NCBI GenBank assembly: GCA_025094145.1 | Contig: JALLLS010000012.1 | Coordinates: 496,001-560,000, forward strand | Source of the DNA: Spinellus fusiger | Lineage: Eukaryota > Mucoromycota > Mucoromycetes > Mucorales > Phycomycetaceae | Reading direction: 5' to 3' | Length of the DNA stretch: 64,000 bases | In this document: positions 1 through 13,029 of the stretch, piece by piece | Numbering within the stretch: position 1 is the first letter of the stretch | Layout of the letters: each line of letters starts with the position of its first letter | Made by a program: the position numbers and the translations under genes | Notes under the pieces: generated by a model | The model's input: the letters and a program-made list of their open reading frames with translations, nothing else | The model's database searches: none | Told to the model about the DNA's origin: nothing

Positions 1-307
1 GAAATCAACTGTTCATTTGTGACAACTTCACCTGGCTTGAGTTCTTGACGTAGCTTCTTGAACTTCCTCGACTTAGTTTCTACAGACCTATGGTTGCTAG
101 TATATCTAAACAATTTTTTATCTTTTAGTGCTATTTTCATGCATAAAAAAAAGTGAGATTGTGACGGTTAGGATCAATGAGAAAACATTTCCCTTTGATC
201 GACTTTAGTTCTTCTTTTTCTAACTTCTCAACATATTCAAAGTCGCTATCTTCTTCTGCTAACTTTGGCTTGCGACCAGAGCCACTACCTCCCTTTTCTT
301 GAATCAT
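1..307 (-). pseudogene. TnpB/Fanzor-like transposase fragment, frameshifted and cut by the window edge
   Basis: Two minus-strand reading frames lie head to tail. The first runs from an ATG at 307 to a stop at 137. It is Lys/Glu-rich and ends in KGKCFLIDPNRHNLTFF, which resembles the segment around the first RuvC aspartate (IDPG...) of the Fanzor/OrfB-type proteins I know from Mucorales genomes. The second is open from 140 to the window edge and reads LFRYTSNHRSVETKSRKF and on, which fits the segment that follows RuvC-I in that family. The frames differ by one base near a run of eight A on the plus strand (about 144-151), so this copy looks inactivated unless the run is a sequencing error. The rest, including the zinc ribbon and RuvC-III, would lie beyond position 1. 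The family call rests on memory of motifs and is moderate. Confidence 0.45.
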
Positions 308-639
308 TGTTTTGTTTAATCACAAAAACACCAACACTATCAGTATAAATCATTACTCTGAACTTCATAGACTAGTTGTTTCCTTGTGGTTTTATTGCTT
401 TGGACTTTGTATCAAGAACTACACTCCAAACCCACTCTTTGTCCAAATGAGATGAAGTGAGCAGTAAAAAGTAATAGGATTTATTCAAATGCAGATTTCC
501 ATTTTTTTAGTTTCATACTTTATCTTAATAGTGCCATAACCTCATGAATTCATTAGCTAAAGACGTAAAAACTACAATAGATAAATATGATAGTGTTTAT
601 AATATAAATAAATAAAAAAGGTTTTATTAAAAGGCCACT

Positions 640-1720
640 TTGTAACTACCATCATTCTTTGGCATCAACAACAGTCTGGCATCTTCACCCCATGCTGACA
701 ATGAGAATATCTATCACTTCTTTTAATATTTTAACATATTCCAGAATCAAGGCAGTCTCCAACTTCTGTTTGATGGAAGATGCCATCCAATCCTTCCTAA
801 TGATCTTCTTCAATTAAGTTCACAGATGCTCAATTGGATCGAGATCAGAGCTTTGTGAAGGCCATTAAAGAGTCATTACTATACAATTAACTACTCTCTA
901 ATTGAGTTGAGTTACTCTTATGGGGTTTAGTATTGTATTCTATAATTGACTCAAGGGGTTTAGGAGAAAGAGACATTCGAGTTCATGGCAGTAGACTTCT
1001 ACCAAGACATTGATGAGCTTGTCGGAGTTTATCCTACCCTCCACCAAGATCTATCTTCCAACACCCTCTACACTGAGGCAGCCTATACTATCACTCCACC
1101 ACCTCCAAACTTCTTTGTCTTTAAGACAATGTTAGGCTCAAAGACATTACCAGGCTGCCTGATGACCTTTACCCCTCTGTCATAGCTGATAAGCACGATT
1201 TTGGACTCATCAGACCAGACTATATTCTGCCATTACTCATGGGTCCAACCAATGTGCTCATGGGCCCACTAGAGTCTTACCTTTATGCTATTCTTTGTCA
1301 AAAGAGACTTGACTACCAGACTGAGCGAATGAAAGCTCATCTCGTCAAGGTACCTCTTCAAAGCTGGGATTGAAATCTTGATGGACATATCTATCATGAT
1401 GGCCTCCTTGGTCTGATGGGAATCATTGACCACTGTTCTTCTGAACCATTGGAGGGCCCGGTCATCCAAAATTTCTTCGTCGGCCACTCTTGGGAGAAGG
1501 CACTACTGAGCCTGTTCTCTTGTAGTGCTATATTGTATCTCTCACAGTGGAATCAGGTACGTTAAACATACAGGATACCTCGGCCATGATAGTGTTCATA
1601 TTCAGCACCTCATGCAAGATAGCTGAACAAGTCTTGAGGCTGGTCTATTTCTCATACATCTCGGAGGTTCTGATGAAGATGTTCATGGTGTTGGATGAGT
1701 CAGATATTATAAGAAAAAGT
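640..1720 (-). mobile_element. Degenerate Tc1/mariner transposase (DD34E type)
   Basis: Read on the minus strand, 1640-1510 encodes a helix-turn-helix (VSCMFNVPDSTVRDTIQHYK) followed by a basic linker. 1487-1269 holds the second DNA-binding part. Around 1190 the catalytic block WSDESKIVL appears, then a GGGGV motif near 1100. At 830-850 SDLDPIEHL marks the third catalytic residue. Stops and frameshifts interrupt the protein several times, so it is a dead copy. No clean terminal inverted repeat was found and the limits are approximate. Confidence 0.75.
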
Positions 1721-2193
1721 AGTGCTATAAGAAAAGAAAAAGAAATAGCCCTGAATTTGAAGAAAACCTATTACTTTTATCGGGTCACTATAAATTAAGA
1801 TGATTAAGTCAAGATAATAATTCAAAGTCCTACAGAGCGTTGGAGAGTGATGATTGAGTCAATACCAATGTCCAACCTCCTTGGTACTGACAGACCGCTG
1901 ACCCTGTTTAAATCATCATTTGTTCTATTTCACTTATTAAGAATATAGAATTTCAGGTAAATTCATACTGTAGATCAATACAGGCAGAGTGTATTCCGCA
2001 CACATTTATAGTGCACAGTTTTTAACTATATTTTTTATATAAAAAAAAAAGGTGAAAAAGAAAAGAAAGACAGCATGATGACTTGCCAGATACAGCCTAA
2101 GGCTATTTTCACCTGTTACGTCACTCCTAATTGTACCTCTCTTGGATTCCTCTTCTCCTCTTCTCTATACTCTGTAAAATTGAATCCGTTGAA

Positions 2194-3527
2194 ATGTTTC
2201 GTCATACGCCTGGAGTTGATCTCAACGAATTTCCCGCCCTCGGTACTCCTCCGAATAGCAACCGAAGTAATCCAGCCACCACAGGAGCGATACCTGCGGG
2301 TCGTCTAGCAAGTTACGCATCCACAGCTGGGACTAATGCGAATACGAACCACCTACAGGAAGCACTGATAGGCAATGGCATGGTGCTAAATGAATATGGC
2401 ATGCAAAACCCTTCTTCTATGCCCTACCAGACACCAAATGGATTTCCATTACCAACGGAACAACTTGGACGTGGCATGGGACCCAGACCATTCTCTGTGG
2501 ATGAATTTCCTGCGTTACGAAATCCTGACACCACCTTTGGAAACGCGATGACGAACGAATCAGGCCAGATGAACAGTAAACCGGAGCCATGGAGAGACTA
2601 TACAGGCCAAAGAGAGGGCAATAAACAGTACGGGAAGAATGGAGCCATGGAAACAGCGCAGTGGGTAAGACATGGGATGAGATTTATCAGGGCTAAGGCA
2701 GTATAGTTACAAGGACGCCAAGATACTTCATTACCGCAACTTGTACCAGGCTCAAGGAAAACATTAGAAGGCAGGGAGGCAGGCAAAGACAGTGAAAATG
2801 CACCAAGTTGGAGTGAACAAGGCGAGGCAGATCCTTATGGTTTACTCGGTCTGCTGGGTGTAATACGAATGACAGACCCTGACAGGAGTATGTTGGCATT
2901 GGGAAGTGATCTCACAACTCTGGGACTTGACTTGAATACAGCAGAGTAAGTCTATGCTATGAATACGGCATTATGTTGATGCCTAGTCTATAGTACGATC
3001 TACTCTACGTTTGTGTCTCCGTGGTCTGATACCCAGACACCACCAGGGTTGAATGTAGAACCAGGTTATTATCTCCCATCGTGCTATAGAAATGTAAAAG
3101 CTACTCCAGATGCCCACCAGAGAATGAGAACATTTTCAGAAGATGTTCTTTTCTATGTCTTCTATTCCATGCCAAATGACATTGCTCATGAAGCAGCTGC
3201 ACAGGAACTGTAAGTAGGTTGGCGTAGATTGGCTCTAATAGAATGTATAGCTACAATCGAAATTGGCGCTACCATAAGGAATTGGGTTTATGGGTGACAA
3301 AAGAGGCAGATGAGAATGGAAGACCTGTCTCATTGTTCCGTAGAACATCAGCAAATGCAATAGAAAGAGGTGTTTATTCTTTCTTTGACCCGGCAGTATG
3401 GCAGAGAGTGAAGCGAGACTGGACATTGTCATGGGATGTACTGGAAGAGCGACCACCACAATCACAGGCACAGCCACCACAGCAGCAACAGCCCACAGCA
3501 ACAGCCAATAGAGGTGTCATGATTTAG
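2194..3527 (+). CDS. NOT2: CCR4-NOT complex subunit NOT2 (CNOT2)
   Basis: Structural subunit of the CCR4-NOT deadenylase and transcription complex. It pairs with NOT3/5 and binds the NOT1 C-terminus. Four exons: 2194-2664, 2707-2945, 2994-3209, 3251-3527. All introns are GT-AG and 41-48 nt long; the product is 400 aa. The N-terminal half is low-complexity with two short motifs, DLNEFPALG and VDEFPALRN, as in other NOT2 proteins. The C-terminal NOT box is diagnostic: YGLLGLLGVIRMTDPD near residue 220, then LALGSDLTTLGLDLN, RNWRYHKELGLWVTK and ERGVYSFFDPAVW. The tail is Gln/Pro-rich. The start is the first ATG of the frame whose protein resembles the family; an upstream in-frame ATG at 2131 would add 21 unrelated hydrophobic residues and is less likely. 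YVH1 follows on the same strand. Confidence 0.93.
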
Positions 3528-3656
3528 ACTAGCTTGTTCCTCCTCTCTTAAGCCATCAAAACAATAAAAAAAAATAACCAGAAACCCCATCTAGTATGTT
3601 TTATGAGTGTTTAAAAATGTTCTATGAATAGTGTCTATGAGCATAGTACGAGAGAG

Positions 3657-3707
3657 TTTATTTTATATATTTTATATATTTTATATATTTTATATATTTT
3701 ATTTTGG
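3657..3707. repeat. Tandem 10-mer AT repeat in the NOT2 3' region
   Basis: About five copies of the decamer TTTATATATT sit roughly 130 bp after the NOT2 stop. It is a simple AT minisatellite in the untranslated or intergenic space before YVH1. Confidence 0.8.
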
Positions 3708-3978
3708 CATGCGGGATGTATGTATATTGTGTGAGCATATTGTAGGTGTTATGGGGTATTGTATAGATTCTATGACTGGTTACATATACTCTTGTCTGAA
3801 GAAAACAAAGCTACAATAAAAGTCTTTACAGAAACAATCTACTCTAGAAATCTACTCTAAAAGCCCACTCTAGAAACATACATACTTTTGGAATTAAAAT
3901 GAGAATCCGAAGAATCTCCTTTCTTTGACTCCTGTGACTCGTAAATAGAGTGTCAAAAGAATCAAAAAAAGATCACTC

Positions 3979-5190
3979 ATGGCATGTATGGCTAAGAACA
4001 GCTGCATTCAGGAGATCGTACCAGGAGTATTTGTTGGGGATTTCTCAGCAGCTCAGTCCCGTACAGTCATTGATGAACACAACATTACTCATGTCTTATC
4101 CCTTGGAAGTTTCACCGATCTTTACAGCGACCTCACTTATAAGGTAAGTGTATCTACAGCCATAACAGAAAAAGAAGGAAAGAAATTCTCTGCTCATGAC
4201 ATAAAAGAACATTGATATCCTAGATGTTCCCGAGACAAACATAATACAGCACTTTGAGGAAACATTTGATTTTATTGACAAAGTTCAGAAACAGAACAAA
4301 TGTATTCTGGTGCACTGTGAAGCAGGCGTATCTCGCAGTCCAACTGTAGTTGCTGCTTACCTTGTCAAATCCAAGGGTATCAAGCCTTCTGAAGCCTTGG
4401 AAATCATTAAAGGCAAACGAGAAGTGATCTCGCCAAACCACGGGTTTCTGGCTCAGTTGGTGCTGTACGATAGATTAGGGTATGATGTAGATTCACGCCA
4501 TACAGAGTACAGACGTTTCCTTATGGCGATTATGGCTGAGGAACAGAAAGGTAAATAGGTTGAAATGTTGAATTCATAATGATGATCCTATTCCTGCACA
4601 GTTCATGGCTATATTCAGAATTTTACACTTGCTCCTGATCCAGAATATGCACCTGGTAATAATTCTTCAGAGACAAATACTAAAAGCTACACCGCATTAA
4701 GGTGTAGAAAGTGCAGGTAGAATCAAACAAAAGAGTGGCTGATAAACTGATATGTTAACTCATAATAATTCCTATGTTTAGACGTGTTCTTGTAGAAGCG
4801 GATAATGTTATTGATCATGAACGTGGTCAGGGCCAAGGTGCATTTGCCTATTTAAAACGGGATTCAACTATCAATGCAACAGAAAATGTTAGTAGCTTAA
4901 GCGAAGCAGGCCCATCACGGAATACAGTCAACCAAACGATCAATCCTTTGCTGGCTTCGTTAGCAAGTTCAAATTCAAACTGTTCTTCATATTTTATTGA
5001 GCCTATGGAATGGATCCAAGGGCTTCAGGACGGCTCCTTTCATGGCCGCATTGATTGTCCAAAGTGTTACTCAAAACTTGGCTCCTACAACTGGTCTGGT
5101 GAACAGTGCTCTTGTGGACAATGGGTGACACCTGCATTTATGTTGCATAGTAAGCAAGTCGATCAAGTCAGAAACATAAAACGAAAATAA
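3979..5190 (+). CDS. YVH1: YVH1 dual-specificity phosphatase with zinc-binding C-terminus (DUSP12-like)
   Basis: Dual-specificity phosphatase conserved from yeast Yvh1 to human DUSP12; in yeast the zinc domain acts in late 60S ribosome maturation. Exons 3979-4143, 4208-4550, 4602-4716, 4782-5190; product 343 aa, close to the human length. The phosphatase domain is at residues 10-160 with the signature loop HCEAGVSRS (HCX5R) near residue 95. A linker leads to SYTALRCRKCRRVL, the first zinc ligands, and the C-terminus carries SYFIEPMEWI, DCPKCYSKLGSYNW and CSCGQWVTPAF, the second set. Every intron is GT-AG and preserves frame (phases 0, 1, 2). The start at 3979 puts a normal short N-terminus before VPGVFVGD. 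No key residue appears to be missing. Confidence 0.94.
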
Positions 5191-5661
5191 AGAATAATTA
5201 GTAACAGATGATGTCTTTATATATAGCTCTAAAGATGTTGTTAAAAATAAAGATACTGTTGATTCAATTTGGTGGTCTATTCATAGCATGAACCCTTTAT
5301 TGATCTTTAATTGTTAATAATATAACCATAGACTGCCATTTTAACTGCTATAATGCTATCTGTTTCTATCTTGTCTATCTATCTGATTCTATTATTTTTA
5401 AATGAAAATAAGTTTTATCTTTTGAATATTCTTCACTGTTTAGTAGACCGTTACTTACGGACCATCATCAAGCTATTATTTATTCCAATGACTTTTATCA
5501 CTACATTCTACAAGAGTACAGTGGCAGTTTTCAGACATTTCTTTTTTGCTTTGCCAATTGAGAAAACCGAACAAATAAATATACCTGATGTTATTTTAAA
5601 TGGTAGGTTTAAAGAATCTCTAAAGATTTCTTAATTTATGGCTTGAAGAACCCTTTCAATA

Positions 5662-6308
5662 CAGTCCCATGCAATAGATGAGTGGACAACAAATCAATTT
5701 TTAATTTTTAATTTTGAGAAATAAAGGCATATCTATCAGTCCAAGATATTCATAATAAAAAGTTCATAGAATAACACAATATTTATGGTTGATCTTTAGA
5801 TAATTGTCTACATCTTCATCATAAATATATTACTCAGTACTTTGTAGTAAAGCCTTTATCTTTCATCATGGCGGAGCACCTTCTTGGAAGAGCATAGTCT
5901 CCTAGAGGTCCTCTTCCAATTTTTGGAACCAGGGAGGAAATTATTTAGCAAGTACATTGACATACTTGTCTTGATTAACTGATCCCTCCAAGGGTACAAG
6001 AGGTCCTGCACCTCCACATCAAAAGCAACCCTAAACTATGACCAAACCCCTACCATACGTGTATGTTTGTTGTGTATGACACTCCTTATACCTTTTACCT
6101 TTTTTTCCTGATTACTATGGTTTCTTTATTATGCTCTCTTCTTTTGGTAGGATTATCTTCATGTTCTTGGCTAACAGTTGGCTGATTTTCATTGCTTGAG
6201 ATAATCTTTTGAATAAGTTAGAAAAGAAAAGAAAAAGACCTCTATTTTGTTTTTGAATAATAAAAATAAAAATTGATTTGCCGTCTACTCATTTATTACG
6301 TGAAACTG
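5662..6308 (-). mobile_element. Short degenerate Tc1-type element, 'CAGTCCCAT' family
   Basis: A TA-flanked element with terminal inverted repeats beginning CAGTCCCATGCAATAGATGA on the left. The right end is its degenerate inverse, ending before TA at 6309. The interior, read on the minus strand, encodes fragments of a DD34E transposase (a ...GPLVPLEGS-like stretch and LFQEGAP) broken by stops. It is about 650 bp, so most of the gene is deleted. The same terminal sequence bounds the element at 51985-52449. Confidence 0.7.
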
Positions 6309-9300
6309 TAAATTATACTGCAAAATACTACATACAAGTTATTAGATGAGTCTAGCACAAGGGATGGTATTGTTTTACCTTTTCTTCAGATAAAGATAAT
6401 AGACTAATAATGCCCCAAAAAGATATTTCATGAGCATAATGCTCAGTTGCTGACACACGACTTATTCGATCATCGTCTATCTTTCACATTCGGCGTGACG
6501 AGGCAGGCATTGATTATTCGCTTTGTCACTACAATTATACCACTTCTTATTTATGGAAACACCTAACAAAGAGGGGCCCTTTTTATTATTTATTTAAAAA
6601 AAATTGTCTTTTAAATACAGTGAAGATAAAGAGTATAGAAAAACTCTCTGTCTTTGTCATGAAGTTATAAAGTAGAAAGACATAGGGGTGGACTATCAGA
6701 CGAATCGGGTGTTTATCGATAAAACGGGTTTAAATACCTAAAGGATAAGAGGCCGCGCTTGGTCAAGAGTTGGAGAGTCAGTGAAAGTAAAAGTGCACAG
6801 TAGAAAAGGAGTGAACTTAAGCATTGTTAGCTGCCTTGCTCTTTTTGACACTGTAAACTTCTCTAAAGTAGACCTGCTGAAGTAGAGTGATGCTGAAGAA
6901 ATCGAAAAAGAACTCTCGCAGTCTCAATAATATTAATAATAAAGACTGATACACGTGCAAATCCAATACTTAAAAAGTGAACCACAACCTACCCTATTGT
7001 TAGATTCGCCAAAGAAGTAATGGATGTTCTCAACAAGCATAAAAAAATATGGATTCTTTATCGACACGGACAACTGCAAGATCAATCACAGTGCTTTTGT
7101 AGTTGATACAATAAACAAAAACAAAACAAAAAAGGTACAGGCCTCTTTTAATGTCTCCTTACTCTCCTTTTATCAATCCAATAGATGAGCAAAAGAGTCT
7201 AATAGATATCTTATTTTATTTAACAAGCATTATATCTAATCTTTATGTTTGCACTTGGCTAAAGACTGTGTCTTATTTTCTGGATAAGTTTGTCTACATA
7301 GATATTTCAGACGCCCCATTTTAAGTTAAAATCCTCTGTTAACAGAAAACGCAAAACAAGTAGAAATTAAATGCGAATGCATATATGTATGCCTATACAT
7401 AGATTAAGGAAAACAGACCACTGGACCTTCCAATACTGAGATGTTGAAGCCAGAGAGAATATTTACTTTATCACTTCAACTTGAGAAATAGTGTCATTAG
7501 AGTTAAGCTTCTTTTACAATCCTCTTACTGCGCCTACCAGGGTTTATTATGGATTATCTACAAATAGGACCAATACAATAAGGAGTGACAAGGAGAATGA
7601 TAATTGAAATCGTATTTGCAATTACTTATCTGGCAATGGTTTTGACATTTGTGTAAAAAAGTGCGATAGGACACAGATTGCAAACGGAGAGCATCCCCCT
7701 TTGAACGAAAAAAACTGATTGTCCAATAAATATTTAATAACAGCAATGGAAATACTTTAATATCTTAAGCGAAATCGAAATGAGCACTACGATGAACACC
7801 CTTTCTGATCAAATATAGAAATACAAAAAAAAGGCCCTATAGTTCTGGACTGTCAGGTCGATGGTTACTAAAATCCCTATTATCACTAGAAGAGATCGAC
7901 ATTAATAAAGAAATATAGAATAAGGCGTATAAATCTGCGTAAAAGAAAGAGGAAGAGGGAGAAGAGGGAGAAGGAGAAGGAAAGGCAATGGTTCCTAGCA
8001 TAGCATGGTATAGTAGAATAAACATTTAATAGAGTATAAAGTATTAATGGCTCTAAACAGATATTCTAATATAGAGTGAAATAGAGTGAAGTTATTCAGT
8101 AGTGACTTTCCCTTTTGAATGAGGACATCCATGATCAGATAATATGCGTATAAACCTGCGATCATTTTAGTTATACAGACGAAAAAAGAAAAAGAAAATG
8201 AAAAGGATATTCAGTCACCCTTACAATTTCATTTTGTGTAGTTGAAAGGATACTGTGACCACTTAGCTATCGCGATACTGACTCTTGGAATCGAGCATGA
8301 GATAGAGTTTACATGCAACACCTTTCTTCTGATAATTTTAAGACAAGTAACACATGAACAGTGACAAGTACATTGTATCATACAAAATGTAATAAAATAA
8401 TCTCAAGAATTAGTATTATATTAGCCTGTACACTTTAATAATAGAGTAGTATTGAAGTAACTCGGATGCAATTTCACTCTGTATTGATTATCTAATTATT
8501 ATCACGGATAAATCTTTCTCTTTTTTTCATACTCGTCCAAGGGTATACGCAAAGAAAAAAGAAAAGAAAAAAAATTATTGTTTAGCTACAATGTGTGCTT
8601 GATTATCCAGCATGACAAATAAACGTATGGCTAAATTAGGTATCTGTAAGCAAGCAGAGTGGCGATGAAAACCAATAGGATTTTGGTTGGGCAATTGAAA
8701 AGGGGACCATAGATATCTTTTAATAGAATAATGGCTAATAATACACTTTATTAATCACACGTATAGTCCATTTTTATAACCTTATTAGAAAGCGCACTGA
8801 CATTGTCAAAGTCATATTTTTATAATGTGCGTGTGCGTGTACGCTTATGTCTACTTTTGTAGGTCACTTATGTTTATTCAAATCATTTTTTAAAGGAAAC
8901 TAATATAAAAAACAGATTTAGTAAAAACTACTCAACTAAATATATAGCATTAAACAAAAACACCATTATTCAGCTTCATTTTCTTTAATGTTGAATAGAG
9001 ATGAGAATAAAGTCGTGTTTTCTTATTCATCTTGTCATAGCAGCATGCTTTTCAAGTCTCAATGTTTGCTTGTTTTTTTCTTTCTAAAAAACAACTATCC
9101 AAGTGTATATCTTTCTTTAGTATATGCCCATGAATTTTTTTAATCCAATAGCAATAAGGTGTGATACGGTATTGAATTTACCTTGAATATGTATCTACTT
9201 GTTAGCAAACAAAAGAAATCTATACAGAAGTAGACATTATAAAAGATGGAGAATAGTAAATCAATAAATTCTAAAAGATCCGAAAGACCGAGGAATCAGT

Positions 9301-11203
9301 ACCAAAATGTCATTTCTATCTCTCTTTAAGATCTTTATGAATACATTCCGTTCTTAGATGAAATATTTGTATTTAAAATCTACACTGAAAGAAAATCAGG
9401 CAAAAAAATCAGCATTAATACTACTCATAATATAGTAAAAGGGTATATGAATGCATCAAACAAGTTGTATGATAACCACGGGGAAGATTCTAAACAACCT
9501 TATGTGAATCGATCTGACAAGCCTTCTTTTTCTCTTTCCTTTTTCACTGATATAGATGCTAGCCCCCCTTTCCCCTCCCTAATAAGCATGGTAGGTTACG
9601 AGACTGAGAAAAAAGTTGGACCTGAACTATACTATTTTGAAATATAAAATATAAAAGTCTAATACACCTACACGGATAAAATATAGTTAAAAAAAAGCTT
9701 CTTGTGCACAGAACTCATAGTAAAAATAAAAATGTGCTTTTATTGAAACAATATACAATACAATCAGTATTTTTGTGATGTGATATAGCATTACCATTAC
9801 TCTTAAATAAAGTGGTAGACATGAACAATTCTTGTAATTTATATATTCTTTGTCATGAGATTGGTAATGGATCGCAATCGACCTTTATTGCACACATTTT
9901 TAGTACATATTATCTATTTAAATATTAATAATGACACTGTTATTGCACTACTTTTTAAATTTTAAATTTTAAATATTAGTATATGGGTTTTTATTTGAGC
10001 ACCATTGACTAATCTGGAACAAATACTGTTTGTGCGTATCCATAATTCTTATTAGGGTGATTGCTATTGACATAGTGTATTGCTATAAATCAACGCACTG
10101 TCCTCCTCTTTTTATGAAGATCATAAATACACCATAAGAACCTAGATAATATGAATAGGATTAAATAAAGAAATAGCACATACACTAATGATTGGAAAAA
10201 ATAGTTGAATCGATCTCTATTTAAAAATAAGAAATGTAACCAAAATATTGTAATAGTTATGAGTAGAGGTATTATTAAATATTCCTTTTGTGTTTAATTT
10301 TCATGCACAATTATAAACTTTCTCAATATTATTTTACACAAAAGTAAATAGAGTTTTAGACGATTCTGATATAGTATTCTGGAGATCTTTTGAAATCAAA
10401 TACTAAATAAGCTCACTTATAGGAAGTAAAAACATAAATCTCTTCCCATATTTATTTTGGAAATTGAGGAGTACAGAAGACAAGAAGGGAAAGGAGATGT
10501 CAAAGACCGATAGTTGGAAGGGATGAAAAAACTGACAGCAAGTCCACTCGGTTGAGAATAGACAGAAGATAAAAAGGAAAAGTGAGATGACAAAGGTTGA
10601 TAAGTGAAGGGACGGAGGCACCGATGGTGACTAGGCCCGGCTAGAAATAGATACAAGACAAGAAAAGAAATATCTCCATTAAACTTCGACAAATCAGTGT
10701 ATCGTAACTGATTGTTACAAGATCAAAGGCTAGTAGATATTGGAATGAAGTTTCGTGTTCAACTAATAAATAGGAATCCAAGGCCAAAGAGCCTTTGGAC
10801 ATCGGACACCCCTCTAAAAGAACTTCCGTCAGCCACAATGCCGATCTGTCAATGCTAGGTAGTATATTGGTGTATTAGAGTGCATAACATACAACACATA
10901 ACCATACTTTCTCCATGCTTTAGCTTTAGTAGACTTATGTCCCCCACCCCCCTTGAACCCCTTGATGTGTGAACACAATATCATCTCCACGTTCACTTTT
11001 GTGCTGCATCTCCTGTTTTGAAACCTTATTTTTATTCTTGCTCAATATCTTGTCATTACTTACCACTTCTCGTATCTTCTGTTTCGCGCGGTATCTCCTT
11101 AAATTACACTTAGCTTATGTCTTCAAATGAAGTAAGATAAAGATGAGGAATCCCCCTTTCCATCCGAGCATGCTTTTCATCGAGTGTGAAAAGCGAGCTC
11201 TAG
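6309..11203. other. About 4.9 kb AT-rich intergenic region
   Basis: No coding region could be supported on either strand. Open frames here are short and without codon structure. Scattered poly-purine and AT runs occur (for example the GA-rich stretch near 7945-7985). The last kilobase becomes less AT-rich with CCCC and pyrimidine runs near 10940-10965, and probably belongs to the promoter of the zinc-finger gene at 11695. Confidence 0.5.
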
Positions 11204-11211
11204 TATAAATA
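11204..11211 (+). promoter_or_regulatory. Candidate TATA box for the C2H2 gene
   Basis: TATAAATA lies about 490 bp before the ATG at 11695. A pyrimidine-rich leader lies between. This implies a long 5' untranslated region if it is used. Confidence 0.4.
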
Positions 11212-11694
11212 CAAGGCCTTTCTACATGTCTTATTCTTACATTAAACGATTCAACTGAATTGAAATTAAGAGTGTTCACACCTTACTTCACATTCTTCAT
11301 CACCTCTTGGATACATAGTCAAAACTCTTCACTGCTGCCACTTATTATTCCAGCCACCAACACTATCTTATAAATACTTCTTTCATCGATTCACACCTTT
11401 GAAATACAATATTTTACAAGCTCACCGGATTATTATTACTGATTGCTGAAATACTTCCACCAATAACTTACTAAAGTAAATATTCTATCATACAAAAAGA
11501 ATAGCAAGTATTAACATACCAATAGAAGACAGAAGAAACAAGCTTAATCTTTCTTTCTTTTACCTACATCTTTATTCATAATCTCAAGTAAGTTGGTTTA
11601 TTGGTATATATTTATATATAAAGAGAGAGAAAGAGAGAAAAATAAGTTCTAATCCCACTACTATTATCATTACCACCAACATTAATAGATTGTG

Positions 11695-12941
11695 ATGGAT
11701 ATTCTTGAATTGATTCACATTGAAGGCCAACAAAGCCAAAACAAGCCCCATAAGTGCACTATGTCTGGTTGTCCAAAGTCATTTGGTAAGTGACCCACAT
11801 CTACACAAAAAAAGTATCTTGTACTCATATAATCTTGTAGGAAGACGCTCTGATCTTGCTAGACATCTTCGAATTCATACCAATGAAAGGTACGTCCGAA
11901 ATTACTAAAATTTGTGTTCAAATAAACTAAATTTCTTTTTCTAGACCATATGTGTGTCACGAGGATGGATGTGGAAAGAGTTTTATTCAGGTAAGTCTTT
12001 TTTTTTTAGCTTAGGCTTTAGGGCTTATAGCTAAAGCGTATTAATTGAAACTCATCTGTACATTTACTATATCTAGCGTTCTGCATTGAAAGTGCATTTA
12101 AGAACACACTCTGGTGAAAGACCCCATGTATGCGAAGACAAGGACTGCAACAAGAGCTTCGGAGATAGTAGTTCACTCGCTCGCCATCGGTAAGTTAATG
12201 AATAATAGCTTTAAACTCATTCTGGAATCCAGTCGTATTCATGCAGGAAAACGACCTTACAAATGTCGCCATGAAGGCTGTAACAAAAGCTTTGCACGTA
12301 AAACAATTCTTACCACCCACCAAAAGGCAGTTCATGGATCTGTTACAAAGAGAACACTTCTTCAATGGCGCCCATTCAACGAAGTTTCTGACCCAATGAT
12401 GAGCAAACGCCAATCTCGTCCTGATGTATCTTCTCGCTATCTCATGGCATTTAGCTCCATGACATCTCTACCAAGTCCTAGCACACCTTACTCAGAAAAC
12501 TCCACATTCAATTTTTCAGATAGTCCTTATGATTCTCATTCTCTTAACCAGAATTATCCCAGTCCTACCGACTCCTCTATGCCACCATCACCCACTCCTT
12601 CTATGCCTGCATCACCATTCCATACCCAAGTCAACGCCCAATTCTCCTCTTACACCTACTATAATGAACTGTTTCAGCACCACGACCAATGTATACCCAC
12701 ACCAGCATCATCCAACATGTCTTCTCCCGTATCATCCACTTTCTATAGAGCCAACTATCATTTGCCCAATGACTATCATTCAAACTCTGGATGGTATTCG
12801 GAAAGAAAAAACAGTCTTTCTATGGTGGATCTGTGTGCCTATAAAAACCCTCACACTCAGTATTCACCTGTCCGCCAAGTTTCTGGATCTCCTGTGATCA
12901 ACCTTCCACGAATCCATGAAATGGAATACTACCACAAGTAA
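11695..12941 (+). CDS. C2H2 zinc-finger transcription factor, four fingers
   Basis: Nuclear DNA-binding protein, 335 aa, from five exons: 11695-11785, 11841-11889, 11945-11990, 12077-12189, 12233-12941. Four tandem C2H2 fingers occupy residues about 20-140: [40 protein letters not shown]..., [20 protein letters not shown]..., [20 protein letters not shown].... They have C-X4-C spacing and classical (N/S/A)(E/G)(R/K)RP linkers. Introns cut inside or between the fingers. The C-terminal 195 residues are Ser/Pro/Thr/Tyr-rich with no recognised domain, typical of a fungal activation region. Finger 3 ([13 protein letters not shown]) resembles a recurrent fungal C2H2 subgroup but I cannot name an orthologue. 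The start is the only ATG in frame that keeps finger 1 complete. Confidence 0.88.
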
Positions 12942-12996
12942 ACAATGATTCTTCACCCTCTATATACTCAGATACAGAGTCTATCTGTTGAAATGA

Positions 12997-13029
<33 letters not shown>

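Noticed and set aside
5353..5634. 93-codon plus-strand frame after YVH1
   Set aside because: Composition follows the AT-rich background (Leu/Ile/Phe/Asn), no splice or promoter context and no recognisable motif.
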